A DNA stretch of 61,951 nt from an uncultured Rhodopila sp. (GTDB taxonomy: Bacteria; Pseudomonadota; Alphaproteobacteria; Acetobacterales; Acetobacteraceae): positions 1 to 61,951 of the forward strand of contig NZ_CAIWTY010000013.1 in assembly GCF_903915725.1 (NCBI RefSeq), written 5' to 3'. Of this stretch, positions 1 through 8,983 are shown piece by piece. The position numbers were made by a program, and so were the translations under genes. Below the pieces are notes generated by a model. It had not been told where the DNA came from and did no database searches. It saw only the letters and a list, made by a program, of their open reading frames with translations. The number at the start of each line of letters is the position of its first letter. The first letter of the stretch is position 1.

Positions 1-1880
1 CCGCCTGGTAGGTCGCCAGGCTGGCGGTGCCACTCAGGGTCAGCGTGCCGTTACTGAAGCTGGTTGTCAGCCCACCCGCCGTGCCGACTGTCAACGTATC
101 GCCGCTGACAAACCCGCCGATGATGACCGTCGCGCTGGCCAGGGTCGAGCCAGCTTCCGTCAGGCTCAGTCCGCTGTCCAACGTGACCGCGGAGCCGCCA
201 CCGGTGAAGCTGACGGTGCCGGACGCGGTCACCGTCGGCCCGTTATGCGGGGCCAGCGTGTCCAACGTGCTGCCGGCACTGCTGCTGGCGGCAACGCCGT
301 CATTCACCGACCAGGAAATCGTCCGGCTGGGGTGGTTGCCCGCGGCGCTCGGATCGCCCGCCGAGGAGCTGTAGGTGACGGAGTCGAGCGCGCTCTGGTA
401 TTGCGCGACGGTGGCGGTCCCGCTGAGGGTCAGGACGCCCGTGCCGCTGTTGAAACTGCCGGCGATGCCGTTCTGGTTGGTGAAATTCAGCGTGTCGCCG
501 CTGATCGCGCCGCCAATGCCGATCGTTGCGCTGTTGATGATGCCGCCGCTGTCCGGGTCGGTCACGACCAGGCCGGAGTCCAGCACCACGGCCGAACCGC
601 CACCGGTGTAGCTGACCGTGCCGCCGGCGGTGATGGCCGGGGCCGCGTGCACCGTATCCAGTGTGCTGCTGCCAGCCGTGCTTGACGCCACGCCGTCGTT
701 GACCGACCAGGAAATCGAGCGGCTGGTATGGGAACCGCCGCCGGTCGGGTCGCCGTTGGCCGGGCTGAAGCCATACGCAACGGACTCCAGCGCCGTCTGA
801 TAGGTCGCCACGCTGGCCGTACCGCTCAGGCTCAGCGTGCCGTTGCTGAAGCCGATGGTCAGGCCGCCCGCGGTGCCGACGGTCAGCGTATCGCCGCTGA
901 TGAAGCCGCCAAGGATCACCGTTGCACTGGCGAGGTTGCCGGCGCTGTCGGCGTCGGCAACCGCAAGGGCTGCATCCAGGATGACCGCGGAACCGCCGCC
1001 GGTGAACGTGGCGGTTCCCGATGCAGTGACCGTCGGAGCGGCATGCACCGTATCCAACGTGCTGCTTGCGGCGGTGCTCGCCGTAGTGCCGTCGTTGACC
1101 ACCCAGGAAATCGATCGGCTGGTGTGCGTCCCGCCACCGGTCGGGTCGCCGCCGGACGCGCTGAAGCCATAGTCAACGGAGTCCAACGCCGTCTGATAGG
1201 TCGCCAGGCTGGCGGTGCCGCTCAGCGTCAGCGTGCCGCTGTTGAACGCCTCGGTCAGACCGCCAAGGGTGCCGACGGTCAGCGTATCTCCGCTGATGAA
1301 CCCGCCGATGGTCACCGTCGCGCCGGCCAGCGTCGTGCCGGATTCGGTGAGCGTCAGGCCGCTGTCGAGCGTGACCGCCGAGCCGCCGCCGGTAAACGTG
1401 ACCGTCCCGCCCGCGGTTACCGTTGGCGCCACCACCCCACCGGTATCCGTCGCCGTCAGAGAGCTTGTCGCCACCTGGCTGGTGAGGGCGCCGTCATTGA
1501 CGGTCCAGGAGATCGAGCGGCTCGGATCGCCGCCGCCGCCGGTCGGATCGCCGGATCCGGGGCTGAAGCCGAACGCAACCGACCGCAGCGCCGTCTGGTA
1601 GACCGCTAGGCTCGCGGCGCCGCTCAGCGTCAGGGTGCCGTTGCTGAAGCTGTGCGACAGGCCGCCGGCGGCACCCACCGTCAGCGTGTCGCCGGTGATG
1701 AAATTGCCATCGATCACGATGGCGCTGGCCAGCGTCGAACTGTCGGCGTCCGCCAGCGTCAGGCTGCTGTCCAGAGCGATCGGCGAATCGCCGGTGTTGA
1801 AGGTGACCGTCCCAGCGGCGGTAACCGTTGGCAGCGGCGCCGTGAACAGGCTGTCGCCCCATGATGCGGACCCGTCGGAA
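1..1880 (-). repeat. tandem 396-bp coding repeats in the adhesin
   Basis: The same landmark (complement of the codons for DTL in the SGDTLTVG core) recurs at 95, 491, 887, 1283 and 1685. The spacings are 396, 396, 396 and 402 bases, an exact 132-codon period with a two-codon insertion in the unit nearest the N-terminus. Units differ at many synonymous and some replacement positions, so the array is old enough to have diverged but still keeps length. The array continues past base 1. Confidence 0.9.
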
Positions 1881-3457
1881 TAGACGGCGGTCAGCGATCC
1901 GCCGCCGCCGGTGTGGGACAGGCTGCCCTCGAGCACCTGGCCGGGCTGGATGCTGTTGACAAAGAACACCCCTGCCGCGGGATCGATGCTGATCGCACCC
2001 GGGCTGCCGAGATTGGCCCCCGAGTACATCATGGTCGAGGCGGTGATCGTCACCGCCGCGCTGCTACCCGATCCCGTGACCGAGTAGGCGGCTTTCATGA
2101 TGTAGCCGGTTTCGTTGTTGTTATAGTCGTTGGAGGTGAAGTAGATCGTATGAGTGGCGGCATCCACGGCGATGCCGAAAATGCCGACGCCCGTCGTGAA
2201 GTCGTCGATGCCGGCCTGCACCGCGGCGCTGAGTTCGCTGTTGAGGTTGGTCACCGCGCCGGAGGCGAGATTGACGACATCGAGGTTGCTGATGCCGGTG
2301 CCGTAGAGCCAGTCGATATCGGTGAAGAACGCAATGCCGTCGCCCGCGTCGAGCGCGATTTCGTTCGGATCGCCCAGGCCGGTGGCCAGCGCGGTGACAG
2401 CTCCACCATTGATGTTGATCTCGTAGATGCCCCCGGTTCCGCCGGCGGCCGGTGCGGTCACTTCGCCGAAATAGACAGTCCCGGTCGCCTGATCCAAGGC
2501 GATCCCGTTGTAATATTGGTCATACTGACCGTCGGTCGGCATGCTGACGAGCTGTGTCAGGACCGAACTGCCCAGCGTGCCGGTGGCGATCTGGTTGATG
2601 CCGTTATCGTCGCTGTTGACGACGACGTATTTGCCCAGCAAGGAATCGTAGGCGAAGCCAAACGGTTGATACAGGCTGCTGTTCAGCGTCTGGTCGATGA
2701 CATCGACCGTGCCGGTCACGGTGCCGGAGGCATTGACAAGCAGTTCTTCGACCCGCGACTCGCCGGCAACCTCGCCGGTGGTTCCGCCGTTGAAGAAGGT
2801 AGCGAACAGAACCTCCCCGCCGGCGCCCGAAAGTTCACCCTCATAGCCGGCCAGCGTCGCCGCGGTGAACGGGTTGCTCACGGCAACCGTCCCGGTATCG
2901 ACGTTGAGGTCCCAGCTGCCGCCGCCCGCCGCATCGCCGACAAGATGAGAGGCCGCGCCGACATTCGCTCCGCCGGTCGCCTGCGACAGTTGCTGGATGA
3001 ACGCCGTGCCGCCGGCGTCCTGCGCGACATCGCAACTGTACAGATTAAGGTCGCCGCCCGGCTGCAACGCCGCGCCGATGCTGGCGAGCGCGGCCTGGTA
3101 CTGCGGAATCGACGCGGCGCTGAGCGTGGCGCTGCCGAGCGACACCGCGCCGTCGGCGCCATGCGCGACAATATCTATGGCAGCCAGGTTGGCGAAGGCA
3201 TGGCTGGCGAGATAGGTGGCGATCTGCTGAACGCCGTCCGCATCCGGGTTGAGGATAACCGCCAGCGTGCCCGCGGCGACGCCCTCCGCCAGCTGGCGGG
3301 CGTCGGGAACGTTGCCTTCAATGAAGACGATCTGCGACGGGGCGGCGATAGCGTCCGTATCCTGGCTGGCAGCGTAGGACGTTCCGAAGACCTCATCCGC
3401 GTCGTCAGGCTTCTGTACAAGTCCCGTCGCCTGGCGCCAACCGTTCCGTGCAGTCAT
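1..3457 (-). CDS. giant DUF4347 repeat adhesin, partial (C-terminus outside window)
   Basis: The minus-strand frame opens with ATG at 3457, preceded by an AGGGGGA ribosome site, and stays open to the window edge, giving 1152 residues without a stop. Residues about 45-200 match a DUF4347 domain (FIEGNVPDA near its start, then IVAHGADG and LYSCDVAQ), which sits at the N-terminus of very large exported surface proteins. Residues about 210-590 look like a beta-propeller or SMP-30-like stretch. From about residue 590 on, 132-residue beta-rich repeats follow, each with a core like SGDTLTVG, a motif like ATYQTAL and an ending like SRSISWTVND. Proteins of this kind are normally type I-secreted biofilm or attachment adhesins; that role is inferred. 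The C-terminal secretion signal and any transporter genes would lie outside the window. Confidence 0.85.
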   Translation of the reverse strand, partial: MTARNGWRQATGLVQKPDDADEVFGTSYAASQDTDAIAAPSQIVFIEGNVPDARQLAEGVAAGTLAVILNPDADGVQQIATYLASHAFANLAAIDIVAHGADGAVSLGSATLSAASIPQYQAALASIGAALQPGGDLNLYSCDVAQDAGGTAFIQQLSQATGGANVGAASHLVGDAAGGGSWDLNVDTGTVAVSNPFTAATLAGYEGELSGAGGEVLFATFFNGGTTGEVAGESRVEELLVNASGTVTGTVDVIDQTLNSSLYQPFGFAYDSLLGKYVVVNSDDNGINQIATGTLGSSVLTQLVSMPTDGQYDQYYNGIALDQATGTVYFGEVTAPAAGGTGGIYEININGGAVTALATGLGDPNEIALDAGDGIAFFTDIDWLYGTGISNLDVVNLASGAVTNLNSELSAAVQAGIDDFTTGVGIFGIAVDAATHTIYFTSNDYNNNETGYIMKAAYSVTGSGSSAAVTITASTMMYSGANLGSPGAISIDPAAGVFFVNSIQPGQVLEGSLSHTGGGGSLTAVYSDGSASWGDSLFTAPLPTVTAAGTVTFNTGDSPIALDSSLTLADADSSTLASAIVIDGNFITGDTLTVGAAGGLSHSFSNGTLTLSGAASLAVYQTALRSVAFGFSPGSGDPTGGGGDPSRSISWTVNDGALTSQVATSSLTATDTGGVVAPTVTAGGTVTFTGGGSAVTLDSGLTLTESGTTLAGATVTIGGFISGDTLTVGTLGGLTEAFNSGTLTLSGTASLATYQTALDSVDYGFSASGGDPTGGGTHTSRSISWVVNDGTTASTAASSTLDTVHAAPTVTASGTATFTGGGSAVILDAALAVADADSAGNLASATVILGGFISGDTLTVGTAGGLTIGFSNGTLSLSGTASVATYQTALESVAYGFSPANGDPTGGGSHTSRSISWSVNDGVASSTAGSSTLDTVHAAPAITAGGTVSYTGGGSAVVLDSGLVVTDPDSGGIINSATIGIGGAISGDTLNFTNQNGIAGSFNSGTGVLTLSGTATVAQYQSALDSVTYSSSAGDPSAAGNHPSRTISWSVNDGVAASSSAGSTLDTLAPHNGPTVTASGTVSFTGGGSAVTLDSGLSLTEAGSTLASATVIIGGFVSGDTLTVGTAGGLTTSFSNGTLTLSGTASLATYQA

Positions 3458-3883
3458 AGTGCCGTCCCCCTGAATCCATGCCGCCGGCCCGGCGGCAGCG
3501 CCGGACGCGGTTCCGTGCGTGGTCGACCATCGATTGGCAAGCGACCCGGACCGATAACGGCACTATTAGGTCAAAGATATGATGTACCTCAACATCCATT
3601 TTTGTTCATTTATGTCAGATTTTAGCTGTTTTTTGTACAAGGCGCCCGACACGCCACATACGCCCGGATTTTGAGACATGCCCCCGGCGGACTCGCGGCC
3701 GAGTTGCGTTACGACTGCTATCTAAGGTTGTGTTGTCCTGCAACATACTAAAAAACGGACGGCTCAAAATTAAAATTGCCCCTGAGATACCTGTTTTTGT
3801 TGATTCCGATTACAACACTGTTCTAAAGACGCGTCGTGACGCAAATTTGCCCCGAACGGGGCAAAGCACGGAGGAGCAAAGTT
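3458..3883. other. divergent intergenic region, adhesin / collar genes
   Basis: This 426-base spacer between the divergent adhesin and collar genes is clearly richer in A and T than its surroundings, notably at 3590-3640 and 3740-3840. It must hold promoters for both directions. I could not assign specific -35/-10 boxes, an operator or a small gene. Confidence 0.5.
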
Positions 3884-4411
3884 ATGTCAGATCCCTTTAT
3901 TGGGCAGATACTTGCTGTGGGCTTCAATTATACCCCGGTAGGCTGGTTGGCTTGCAACGGCCAGCTCGTGCCGATTAATGACAACCAGGCGCTGTTTAGT
4001 CTGCTCGGCACCACCTATGGCGGCAACGGAACGACAAACTTCGCCGTGCCCGACCTGCGCGGACGCGCAGCACTCGGCCAGGGCCAGGGCCAGGGCGCAA
4101 GCCTCCATCCGCTCGGCCAGGCCGGCGGCAGCGAAACCGCTGCGCTGGCGGCATCCCAGGCCGGAGCGCATTCGCATACGCTAGCCGTGTCCACCAACCC
4201 GGGAACCGCGTCCAAGCCGGCAGGCAATCTCGTGATCGCACCAAACTCAACCGCAGGCTTCAACCTGTACGCGCCGGCCCCGGCAAAAACGACCCTGTCG
4301 CCGGCCACGATCGGCACCACGGGCGGCGGGCAGCCGCACGAGAACCGGCAGCCCTACCTGGCCATCAACTACATCATCTGCAGCAACGGGGCTTACCCGA
4401 CTCAAGACTAA
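3884..4411 (+). CDS. phage Tail Collar domain protein (MdpB-like), copy 1
   Basis: This 175-residue protein starts at an ATG preceded by GGAGG about 10 bases upstream. It opens with SDPFIGQI, then a conserved collar block with GWLACNGQ, LFSLLGTTYGG and NFAVPDLRGR, which is the Tail Collar fold (PF07484) also annotated as microcystin-dependent protein MdpB. The C-terminal part ends in YIICSNGAYP after a HENRQPYLAINY stretch, as in the family. The fold comes from the base of phage tail fibres, but bacterial tandem copies like this one are found outside prophages and their function is not settled. It is the first of three paralogs in one orientation, separated by 49 and 71 bases. Confidence 0.88.
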   Translation: MSDPFIGQILAVGFNYTPVGWLACNGQLVPINDNQALFSLLGTTYGGNGTTNFAVPDLRGRAALGQGQGQGASLHPLGQAGGSETAALAASQAGAHSHTLAVSTNPGTASKPAGNLVIAPNSTAGFNLYAPAPAKTTLSPATIGTTGGGQPHENRQPYLAINYIICSNGAYPTQD

Positions 4412-4460
4412 CCAGTCCTTGCCCGCGACGGCGCGGCAATCGCATATCCGGGAGATATCC

Positions 4461-5003
4461 ATGTCGGAACCCTTTATCGGTCAGATTACTCTGTTCCCCT
4501 ATACCTACGCCCCCGAGGGCTGGGCGGACTGCGCCGGGCAACTGCTGCCGATTCCGCAGAACTCGATCTTGTTTGCCTTGTTGGGCACCGCTTACGGCGG
4601 CAATGGCACAAGCAACTTTGCATTGCCAAACCTGAACGGCCGGGTCGCGGTGGGCCAGGGCGAGGCGCCCGCCGCATCAGACTACGTCATCGGCTCCGAG
4701 GGCGGCGTCGAGACCGTGACGCTGACGCAAGGCAGTTTGCCCGCGCATACGCACGCATTGAATGCCACGACAGCCCAGGCCACGGCCACGTCTCCGGCCG
4801 GCGCGTTATTCGCAAACTCGATTACGCCGGACGGACGCGAGGCGAACAAGGGCAACATCTACAATGCGGCCAACCCGGATACTGCCCTGGCGGCGAACGC
4901 GATCGGTCCGGCCGGAACGTCGCAGCCCCACAACAACATCCAGCCATCGCTGGCGCTGCGCTACTGCATCGCCCTGCAGGGCGTTTTTCCCATGCGGCAG
5001 TAA
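4461..5003 (+). CDS. phage Tail Collar domain protein (MdpB-like), copy 2
   Basis: A 180-residue paralog of the gene just upstream. The start is the ATG after a GGGAGAT ribosome site; the frame extends 42 bases further upstream but lacks family similarity there. The collar block is present (GWADCAGQ, LFALLGTAYGG, NFALPNLNGR) and the protein ends with YCIALQGVFP. The variable middle (about residues 75-145) differs strongly from copies 1 and 3 while both ends are conserved, which is what expected for a display region on a constant base. Likely co-transcribed with its neighbours. Confidence 0.87.
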   Translation: MSEPFIGQITLFPYTYAPEGWADCAGQLLPIPQNSILFALLGTAYGGNGTSNFALPNLNGRVAVGQGEAPAASDYVIGSEGGVETVTLTQGSLPAHTHALNATTAQATATSPAGALFANSITPDGREANKGNIYNAANPDTALAANAIGPAGTSQPHNNIQPSLALRYCIALQGVFPMRQ

Positions 5004-5074
5004 CGTCCTCGGCAATACCAGGCAGAACCGGACAGGCCGCGTTTTGGCGGCCGCATACCTCGGAGGATGAGATA

Positions 5075-5629
5075 ATGGACCCGTATGTCGGTCAGATCGA
5101 GATTTTTGGATTCGGCTTCGCCCCCAGAGGCTGGGCGCAATGCAACGGGCAAATGCTGCCGATCGCCCAGAATCAGGCGTTGTTCGCGCTGATTGGCGTG
5201 ACTTTCGGCGGCGACGGGAGGACGAACTTCGCGCTCCCCGACCTGCGCGGCCGTCTGGCGGTGGGACAGGGCGCGGGCGAGGGCGTCACGCCGCGGCAGG
5301 TTGGCGCCCGGTTCGGCGAGGAAACCCATGCGCTGACGGCCGCCGAGACGCCGGTGCACATCCACACGCTGCACGCCGCGGCAAATCCCGCACCGGCCAG
5401 CAATACCAACGAGCCTGGCACCGGGGTCGCGCTGGCTCAGGGCAGCGGCAAGCTTGCCAGTTCCTCACCGGTGGCCATCAACTACCTGGTTGCCGATTCG
5501 GCGCCCAAGGCCGCGCTGGACGGGACAGCGGTCGCGCAGGCAGGGGGCCAGGCGCATGGCAACATGATGCCGTTTGTTGGCCTGAACTTCTGCATCGCGC
5601 TGCAGGGTTTGTGGCCGGCACGCCCGTAA
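5075..5629 (+). CDS. phage Tail Collar domain protein (MdpB-like), copy 3
   Basis: A 184-residue third paralog with ATG after GGAGGATGAGATA. It has MDPYVGQIEIFG at the start, then GWAQCNGQ, LFALIGVTFGG, NFALPDLRGR and the terminal FCIALQGLWP. It closes the three-gene collar array; a strong hairpin follows 18 bases after the stop. There are no neighbouring head, portal, terminase or sheath genes, so this is not a prophage remnant that can be recognised as such. Confidence 0.87.
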   Translation: MDPYVGQIEIFGFGFAPRGWAQCNGQMLPIAQNQALFALIGVTFGGDGRTNFALPDLRGRLAVGQGAGEGVTPRQVGARFGEETHALTAAETPVHIHTLHAAANPAPASNTNEPGTGVALAQGSGKLASSSPVAINYLVADSAPKAALDGTAVAQAGGQAHGNMMPFVGLNFCIALQGLWPARP

Positions 5630-5646
5630 TCGGCACCGGGCGCTTC

Positions 5647-5683
5647 GGCACAGGGTTTTCGGGGCGCCCCGAAAACCTGTGCC
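5647..5683. terminator. convergent hairpin terminator
   Basis: GGCACAGGGTTTTCGGGG pairs with CCCCGAAAACCTGTGCC across a two-base centre, with a single bulged G. It lies between the stops of the collar operon (plus) and the DUF6916 gene (minus) and can serve both directions. Confidence 0.7.
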
Positions 5684-5687
5684 GCCG

Positions 5688-5981
5688 TCAGTTGAAAACC
5701 GCCTGGTATTCCTGCCTGCCCGCGGCCCGCGTATGGACAGGCATGATGTACAGATCGACCTTCGGCCCGGCTTCGATCGCCGCCGCGTAAAGCCCTTCCG
5801 GCAGCACATCGCCGGCCGAACCATGGAAGATCAGGCTGAACGGGATGCGTTCCGCCCCGGGGATGGCGGCGCGGGGCATCGCCTTGATCTCCGCCAGCAC
5901 CAGCGTGACGGTTTGGCCGGAAAAGCAGAACGTCCTGCCGGCATAAGGCAGGAAATCCTCGTGGCGGGAAAAATCAGCCAT
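5688..5981 (-). CDS. DUF6916 family protein
   Basis: A 97-residue protein; I take the ATG that begins MADFSRHEDF because the frame upstream of it is not conserved in type. The sequence pattern (F followed by GxTF, then LVLAEI, PFSLIFHG, LPEGLY and LYIMPV) fits the small DUF6916 family, which is often found beside tail-collar genes in proteobacteria. It converges on the collar array and is divergent from the acetyltransferase gene next to it, with 24 bases between their starts. Function is unknown; the genomic association suggests the three gene types work together. Confidence 0.7.
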   Translation of the reverse strand: MADFSRHEDFLPYAGRTFCFSGQTVTLVLAEIKAMPRAAIPGAERIPFSLIFHGSAGDVLPEGLYAAAIEAGPKVDLYIMPVHTRAAGRQEYQAVFN

Positions 5982-6005
5982 GGCGCGTTCCTTCGGGATT
6001 TTGGC

Positions 6006-6575
6006 ATGGACGCAATTCAATTACCGCTATCTATCCGCAACGATATTATCCGTAAAGGCTTGCCGGCCGTGCACGAAGTCAGAGTCCTGGATATCGTCCC
6101 CGGACCGGTCGTGCTGCGACCGGAGCTTCCGAACGACTCCGGTTTCCTCTACGCGCTGTTCCGCTGCCATAACCTGCCGGTCCTGTCCGCCATGCCGGTG
6201 GACGAGGCGACGCGCGAGACGCTGATGCGCATGCAGTTCGATTCGCAGACGCGCAGCTATCGGGCGCAGTATCCGGATGCCCGCTTCGACATCGTCGAGC
6301 GCGACAGCGTGGCCGTCGGGCGGCTGATCGTGCATGCGGACGACCAAGCGGGCTGCATCGTCGATATCGGCCTGCTGCCGGATCGCCAGGGCGCCGGACT
6401 CGGCACGGCGCTTCTGTCCGCAGTGCTGGCAGACCTGGCCGGACGTTGCCCGGTGGTGCGCTGCCAGGTGCTGTGGAACAACGAGCGGTCGCTGCGGATG
6501 TGCCGCCGCGCCGGCTTCGCGGATGCCGGCGAGGCGCCGCCGTTCGTGCAGCTTGAATGGCATCCGCCGCGATAA
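6006..6575 (+). CDS. GNAT family N-acetyltransferase
   Basis: A 189-residue protein whose C-terminal half is a GNAT domain: the acetyl-CoA loop RQGAGLGTALL at about residues 125-135 after the VDIGLLPD beta strand, and NERSLRMCRRAGF near the end. The N-terminal 60 residues include a FLYALFRCHN segment. I chose the ATG at 6006; the GTG at 6069 is an alternative since the codons between are weakly characteristic. Substrate cannot be read from the sequence. Position next to the collar and DUF6916 genes repeats a combination seen elsewhere, so it may modify one of these surface proteins (inference). Confidence 0.8.
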   Translation: MDAIQLPLSIRNDIIRKGLPAVHEVRVLDIVPGPVVLRPELPNDSGFLYALFRCHNLPVLSAMPVDEATRETLMRMQFDSQTRSYRAQYPDARFDIVERDSVAVGRLIVHADDQAGCIVDIGLLPDRQGAGLGTALLSAVLADLAGRCPVVRCQVLWNNERSLRMCRRAGFADAGEAPPFVQLEWHPPR

Positions 6576-6662
6576 CATGACGGAATGATGATCGTGTTGA
6601 CACGACATATACAACCGCGATTAAGTCGTCGCCGCTGCGAAGGGCGGTATGACGGGGGAGCC

Positions 6663-6875
6663 ATGGCGCCGGAGACAATACGCGAATGCCTGCTGCGTCA
6701 GGCGAGCGAACTCAGGGCGCGTAGCGCTGAACATTTGGCGCTTTTGACTGCCATCTATCTGGAATATGAGGCCGACCGCATGGACAGCACGGCTGATGCG
6801 CCCTGCGACTCACGCGTCAGATGCAAGAGTGGCGTGTGGCGTTGCCTGGTCAGGCGTCCGGCGCTGGTCGCCTGA
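6663..6875 (+). CDS. small hypothetical protein
   Basis: A 70-residue frame starting at an ATG preceded by GGGGGAG. The first 40 residues are charged and helix-prone (ECLLRQASELRARSAEHL), the rest is Cys- and Arg-rich and low in typical coding character. I do not recognise it. It could be a real small gene whose 3' end has been lost, or a chance frame. Confidence 0.35.
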   Translation: MAPETIRECLLRQASELRARSAEHLALLTAIYLEYEADRMDSTADAPCDSRVRCKSGVWRCLVRRPALVA

Positions 6876-6941
6876 CCCCTTTGCAGCGCTCTCCACTGCC
6901 GGCCCGCGGACCGGATTTTTTGCGTTGGGGCAACCGGTCAC

Positions 6942-6970
6942 GTCATGGCCCGGCATGTCCGGGCCATGAC
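6942..6970. repeat. REP-like palindrome, copy 1
   Basis: GTCATGGCCCGG and CCGGGCCATGAC form a perfect 12-bp stem around a 5-base loop. A second element with the same outer arms, stem length and loop length lies at 17772-17800, so this is a dispersed palindromic element rather than a one-off hairpin. Confidence 0.75.
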
Positions 6971-7017
6971 GGTTTTGAGGCCGCACCCCTGCGAAGCGGT
7001 TGTTCGTCGGCGCCGGC

Positions 7018-7170
7018 TTACTGGCTGTAAGCGCCGGTCTGCTGAAGCCGCGTCGCCGCGGCATTGCCGGCAACCGAGCTGCCGTTATGGAAGCTGGCGG
7101 CGCTTGCCGCGGGGACGACCGCGGCAGAGAAGCTGATCGCTGCCAACGCGGCGAAGAACATGGTCTTCAT
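7018..7170 (-). CDS. small exported peptide (50 residues)
   Basis: The minus strand holds ATG at 7170 with GGAG 8 bases upstream and a 50-codon frame to TAA at 7018. The product has a signal peptide (MKTMF, then AALAAISFSAAVV and a PAASAAS cleavage region) and a short mature part with FHNGSSVAGN and RLQQTGAYSQ at the end. Small secreted proteins of this type, with signal peptide plus a FHNGS and QQTG-like tail, occur in alphaproteobacteria; function is unknown. The gene lies alone, downstream of pgi on the same strand with 158 bases between the start and the pgi stop. Confidence 0.75.
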   Translation of the reverse strand: MKTMFFAALAAISFSAAVVPAASAASFHNGSSVAGNAAATRLQQTGAYSQ

Positions 7171-7270
7171 CGGAATTCTCCATTTCCAGCCGGGCGATTT
7201 GCCCGGCTTTCATGGACCGGCAAGTGGAGACGGACCGGAACAAGGATAATCCGCCGCCGCAGCATTGGAC

Positions 7271-7306
7271 TTATGCAGGCAGCGGGGGATTTATGCAGCC
7301 AGCGGG
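7271..7306. repeat. short direct repeat, 20-base period
   Basis: TTATGCAGGCAGCGGG at 7271 recurs as TTATGCAGCCAGCGGG at 7291, 15 of 16 bases matching. It sits between the exported peptide gene and pgi. Confidence 0.5.
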
Positions 7307-7328
7307 AATCGGTGCTTCAGGGATTGCC

Positions 7329-8951
7329 CTATCCCCGAAGCCGGCGGTAGCGGCTGATCAGCGCATTGGTGGATGCATCGTGCCCAAGCTTCGGTTGCCG
7401 GTCGTGATCAAGTTCCGGAATGATCCGGCTGGCCAGCGCCTTGCCGAGTTCGACGCCCCACTGGTCGAAGCTGTCGATCGCCCAGATCGCGCCCTGGGTG
7501 AACACGCTGTGCTCATACAGCGCCACCAGGCTGCCGAGCGTCGCCGGATCGAGCTTTTCCGCCAGGATCATGTTGGTCGGCCGGTTGCCTTGCATGACGC
7601 GGAACGGCCGCTGGAAATCGGGCGATCCTTCCGCCTTCAGTTCGTCGTCGGTCTTGCCGAATGCCAGGGCCTCGGCCTGGGCGATCAGGTTCGCCATCAG
7701 CAGGTCATGCTGCGCGGTTAACGGACTCAGCGGCTGGCAGAAGCCGATCAGGTCGCAAGGAACGAGTTTGGTGCCCTGGTGGAGAAGCTGGAAGAACGAG
7801 TGCTGGCTGTCAGTGCCCGGCTCTCCCCAGACGACCGGACCGGTTTCATAGTTAACCACATGCCCATCGAGATCGACATGCTTGCCGTTGCTTTCCATCT
7901 GCAACTGCTGGAGATAGGCGGGAAAGCGCGCCAGCGGTGCGGCGTAGGGCATCACGCCGTAGCTTTGGGCGCCGAAAAAGTTGTTGTACCAGACAGTCAA
8001 AAGCCCGAGCAGCAGCGGCAGGTTCCGGGCCGCCGGTGCGGTGCGGAAATGTTCATCCATTGCATGGAAGCCGCCGAGCAGCGCGCGGTAGTTCTCCGGC
8101 CCGATGGCGAGCATCGTTGACAGTCCGATTGCGCTGTCCATGGAATACCGGCCGCCGACCCAATCCCAGAAGCCAAAGGTGTTGGCGGGATCTATGCCGA
8201 ATTTCGTTACTCCATCAATGTTTGTCGATACAGCAACAAAATGTTTGGCCACCGCGGCATCGCTGCCGAGCTTGCCCGTCAGCCACGCACGTGCCGTCGC
8301 GGCATTGGTCATCGTCTCCAGCGTGGTGAAGGTTTTCGAGGAGATGATGAACAGCGTCTCCGCCGCATCCAGATCCTGCGTCGCCTCATGGAAGTCAGCG
8401 CCGTCAACGTTGGCGACAAAGCGGAAGGTCATCGAGCGGTCGCTGAACGAACGCAGCGCGCGATAGGCCATGTCGGGCCCGAGATACGATCCGCCGATGC
8501 CGATATTGACGACGTTGCGGATACGTTTGCCGGTATGGCCGGCGAAGGTGCCGCTGCGCAGCCGCGTGGCGAAATCCGCCATCGCGTCGAGCACCTTGTG
8601 CACCTCGGGCACGACATCGACGCCATCGACTTCGATCTTCGTACCGCGCGGCGCCCGCAGCGCGACATGCAGCACGGCACGGCGTTCGGTGGTGTTGATC
8701 TTCTCGCCTGTGAACATCGCCTCCCGCCGCCGCGCGACCTCACGTTCCTCGGCGAGGCGCAGCAGCAGCCGGATGGTCTCGCCGCTGATGCGGTTCTTCG
8801 AGTAGTCAAGGAACAGGCCGCCGCCCTCGACGGAAAAGTGCTCGGCGCGTGCGGGATCATCGGCGAACAGCCGGCGCAGATGCACGTCCTTGATCTCGGC
8901 ATGATGGGCGACAAGCGCCTGCCAGGCTGGCGTCTGAGTGAGAGCGGTCAT
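7329..8951 (-). CDS. pgi: glucose-6-phosphate isomerase
   Basis: A 540-residue phosphoglucose isomerase interconverting glucose 6-phosphate and fructose 6-phosphate in the cytosol. The SIS-fold sugar-phosphate signature [11 protein letters not shown] is present, followed by the family signatures [14 protein letters not shown] (about residue 265) and [11 protein letters not shown] (about residue 505), and the length is normal. The start at the ATG of [10 protein letters not shown] fits the family. It is 32 bases downstream of glk on the same strand, so glucose phosphorylation and isomerisation are likely one operon. In this lineage these enzymes feed the Entner-Doudoroff or pentose phosphate routes. 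Confidence 0.97.
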   Translation of the reverse strand: MTALTQTPAWQALVAHHAEIKDVHLRRLFADDPARAEHFSVEGGGLFLDYSKNRISGETIRLLLRLAEEREVARRREAMFTGEKINTTERRAVLHVALRAPRGTKIEVDGVDVVPEVHKVLDAMADFATRLRSGTFAGHTGKRIRNVVNIGIGGSYLGPDMAYRALRSFSDRSMTFRFVANVDGADFHEATQDLDAAETLFIISSKTFTTLETMTNAATARAWLTGKLGSDAAVAKHFVAVSTNIDGVTKFGIDPANTFGFWDWVGGRYSMDSAIGLSTMLAIGPENYRALLGGFHAMDEHFRTAPAARNLPLLLGLLTVWYNNFFGAQSYGVMPYAAPLARFPAYLQQLQMESNGKHVDLDGHVVNYETGPVVWGEPGTDSQHSFFQLLHQGTKLVPCDLIGFCQPLSPLTAQHDLLMANLIAQAEALAFGKTDDELKAEGSPDFQRPFRVMQGNRPTNMILAEKLDPATLGSLVALYEHSVFTQGAIWAIDSFDQWGVELGKALASRIIPELDHDRQPKLGHDASTNALISRYRRLRG

Positions 8952-8983
8952 GTGCCAATTCCTTATCGCTTGGTGGCGGCAAG

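Noticed and set aside
61..1880. Insertion sequence or non-coding satellite DNA
   Set aside because: The repeats keep one reading frame with conserved protein motifs and no stops, so they are coding repeats.
1913..3625. A 570-codon open frame on the plus strand
   Set aside because: It lies opposite the adhesin gene, has no domain features and arises from GC-rich codon shadowing. The minus frame has a start, ribosome site, DUF4347 and repeats.
3884..5629. Prophage or phage tail-like (R-type or contractile) particle
   Set aside because: Only collar-domain genes are present; no sheath, tube, baseplate, spike or lysis genes on either side.
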